DNA from: an uncultured Haloferula sp.
GTDB lineage: Bacteria > Verrucomicrobiota > Verrucomicrobiae > Verrucomicrobiales > Akkermansiaceae
Assembly: GCA_946885645.1 (NCBI GenBank)
Contig: CAMPGU010000207.1
Span: forward strand, 1 to 7,337
Length of the DNA: 7,337 bases
Reading direction: 5' to 3'
The position numbers and the translations under genes are program-made. Positions within the stretch are counted from its first letter, which is position 1. Every line of letters begins with the position of its first letter. Shown piece by piece: positions 6,669 through 7,337 of the stretch. The notes beneath the pieces are model-generated. The model did no database searches, was not told the DNA's origin, and saw only the letters and a list, made by a program, of their open reading frames with translations.

Positions 6669-7157
6669 TCAACGGCTTTCCGCCTCGGCGATCGACCAAA
6701 CAAGGGCAATGGTCCAGCCGGTGAACACGAACGCGACGGCCGCCAGCACGTTGCCCGTGGCCAGCGCCCATGCGATTCCGGCCAAGGCGATCATCAGATT
6801 CATGGTGGTAATGGCACCCGAGCGGCGCACGCGGTAATTCACCGCGATCACCGAGGGCAGGAAATAAACCACCAGCGCCGCGAGGGCCACCACGGCAAAT
6901 CCCAGCCAAAGGAACAGCGCGGGCATGGAGGCCACGATCGCTTCCTCCCCGAAATAGATGAAGGCGGCGGCTCCCCCAACTACCAAAAGTGCCACGCAGA
7001 CGACCCACCACCCCCATTTCGGAAGGGCGTGGCTTTCCCTCAGGGTCTGGCGGTGCCTGCGACCGGACCGAGGATCATTGGCTTCGTAGGCTTCGGCCGG
7101 CAGGGGGGCCGGTTGGGAATCCATGAACTTCTCGCGCAGGCTTTCAAGCGTCTCCAT
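6669..7157 (-). CDS. Small membrane protein, superinfection-immunity-like C-terminal region
   Basis: A 162-residue protein with a charged N-terminus (1-45) and hydrophobic segments near 49-69, 77-107 and 116-157 (the last long enough for two passes). VVYFLPSVIAV (96-106), N120 and GWTIALVWSIAE (147-158) match the order of conserved elements in the Imm_superinfect family (YFLPxIIA, N-L, GWTxxxWxxALVWA), named after the phage T4 Imm protein that blocks DNA entry of a second phage; most bacterial members have no tested function. The spacing between N120 and GWT is about 27 residues, clearly longer than in typical short members, so the assignment is tentative. The start is uncertain: the ATG at 7157 has GGGGA directly abutting it, while Met12 (7122-7124) has GAGAAG 3 nt upstream. 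It is convergent with the operon and probably unrelated to it. Confidence 0.75.
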   Translation of the reverse strand: METLESLREKFMDSQPAPLPAEAYEANDPRSGRRHRQTLRESHALPKWGWWVVCVALLVVGGAAAFIYFGEEAIVASMPALFLWLGFAVVALAALVVYFLPSVIAVNYRVRRSGAITTMNLMIALAGIAWALATGNVLAAVAFVFTGWTIALVWSIAEAESR

Positions 7158-7337
7158 TCCCCGAAATTAGGCATGCTCCGCGATTTCATCAAGCGAGAGC
7201 GATGCGGTTTGCACCCCCGAGGGCAATTTTCCCGCCCGGACTACCCGAAATGCCGCTTTTTTGAACGGGGCGGGGCGCGAAGAGCCTTGTTAAGGATTGT
7301 TTTGTAAATCGGGAAACGGAGGGGGAGGCGTCGGTCC
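7158..7337. other. Gene-free right edge with AT-rich patch and purine tract
   Basis: No convincing coding region is visible. An AT-rich patch (7286-7309) stands out in the GC-rich surroundings and is followed by a purine-rich tract (7311-7328) containing GGAGGGGGAGG, which could be a Shine-Dalgarno for a plus-strand gene starting just beyond the window. No start codon follows within the window and no well-spaced -35/-10 pair was found, so this is only a hint of a divergent gene. A T6 run at 7257-7262 is not preceded by a good hairpin. Confidence 0.35.
7164..7192 (-). promoter_or_regulatory. Candidate sigma-70-like promoter for the minus-strand gene
   Basis: Read on the minus strand, TTGATG (7192-7187) and TAATTT (7169-7164) are separated by exactly 17 bp. 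Matches are 4/6 to TTGACA and 3/6 to TATAAT (the three most conserved -10 positions), so the call is weak. Transcription would begin around 7157-7160, which would make the ATG at 7157 leaderless or give a leader of about 33 nt to the alternative start at Met12. Confidence 0.3.

Noticed and set aside
7225..7262. Possible intrinsic terminator ending in T6 (7257-7262)
   Set aside because: The only nearby stem is GGGC/GCCC (4 bp, 9-nt loop) and it does not abut the T-run. No plus-strand gene ends immediately upstream.
7029..7307. 92-codon plus-strand open frame across the start of the minus-strand gene
   Set aside because: More than a third overlaps a well-formed membrane-protein gene on the other strand, no Shine-Dalgarno stands out, and the product is not recognisable.
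1..7337. CRISPR arrays, tRNA or rRNA genes, insertion sequences, attachment sites
   Set aside because: No regularly spaced repeats, tRNA-like cloverleaf, rRNA sequence, transposase or terminal inverted repeats were noticed by reading the sequence. A covariance-model search was not possible.

Overview
The window is high-GC bacterial DNA packed with genes. One plus-strand operon of six genes fills about 90% of it (89-6659). It is followed by one small membrane-protein gene on the minus strand (6669-7157) and a gene-free right edge. The gene content, W/R/A-rich proteins and weak Shine-Dalgarno use would fit a Verrucomicrobiota bacterium (Luteolibacter-like). That is inference from style and gene order; a Xanthomonadales-type proteobacterium or another high-GC Gram-negative is not excluded, and no rRNA or marker gene is present to settle it.

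Layout: 1-88 is a leader carrying a perfect 7-bp inverted repeat (48-69) and possibly the last codons of an upstream gene. Then come RDD-family membrane protein (89-844), SpoIIM/DUF95-like membrane protein (841-1809), multi-pass DUF4129-type protein (1799-3223), DUF4350 protein with a lipobox-like N-terminus (3220-4320), MoxR-type AAA+ ATPase (4317-5303) and DUF58 protein with a von Willebrand A-like fold (5307-6659). Four junctions overlap (ATGA, 11 nt, GTGA, ATGA) and the fifth is a 3-nt gap, so the six genes are almost certainly co-transcribed and translationally coupled. The convergent gene at 6669-7157 (minus) encodes a membrane protein whose C-terminal half resembles the superinfection-immunity (Imm_superinfect) family. 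From 7158 to 7337 there is no convincing gene, only a weak candidate promoter for the minus gene and an AT-rich patch followed by a purine-rich tract.

How the genes work together: MoxR ATPases act as chaperone-like motors, usually with a vWA-type partner, here the DUF58 protein. The other four products are all predicted inner-membrane proteins with cytosolic domains or tails (RDD tail, SpoIIM N-terminus, DUF4129 domain, DUF4350 C-terminus) that could dock onto the MoxR/DUF58 pair. The most economical reading is a membrane-embedded AAA+ complex acting on the envelope. Its substrate is unknown. The set is a recognised conserved gene neighbourhood rather than a new combination, but its biochemical function has, to my knowledge, not been worked out, which makes it the main point of interest.
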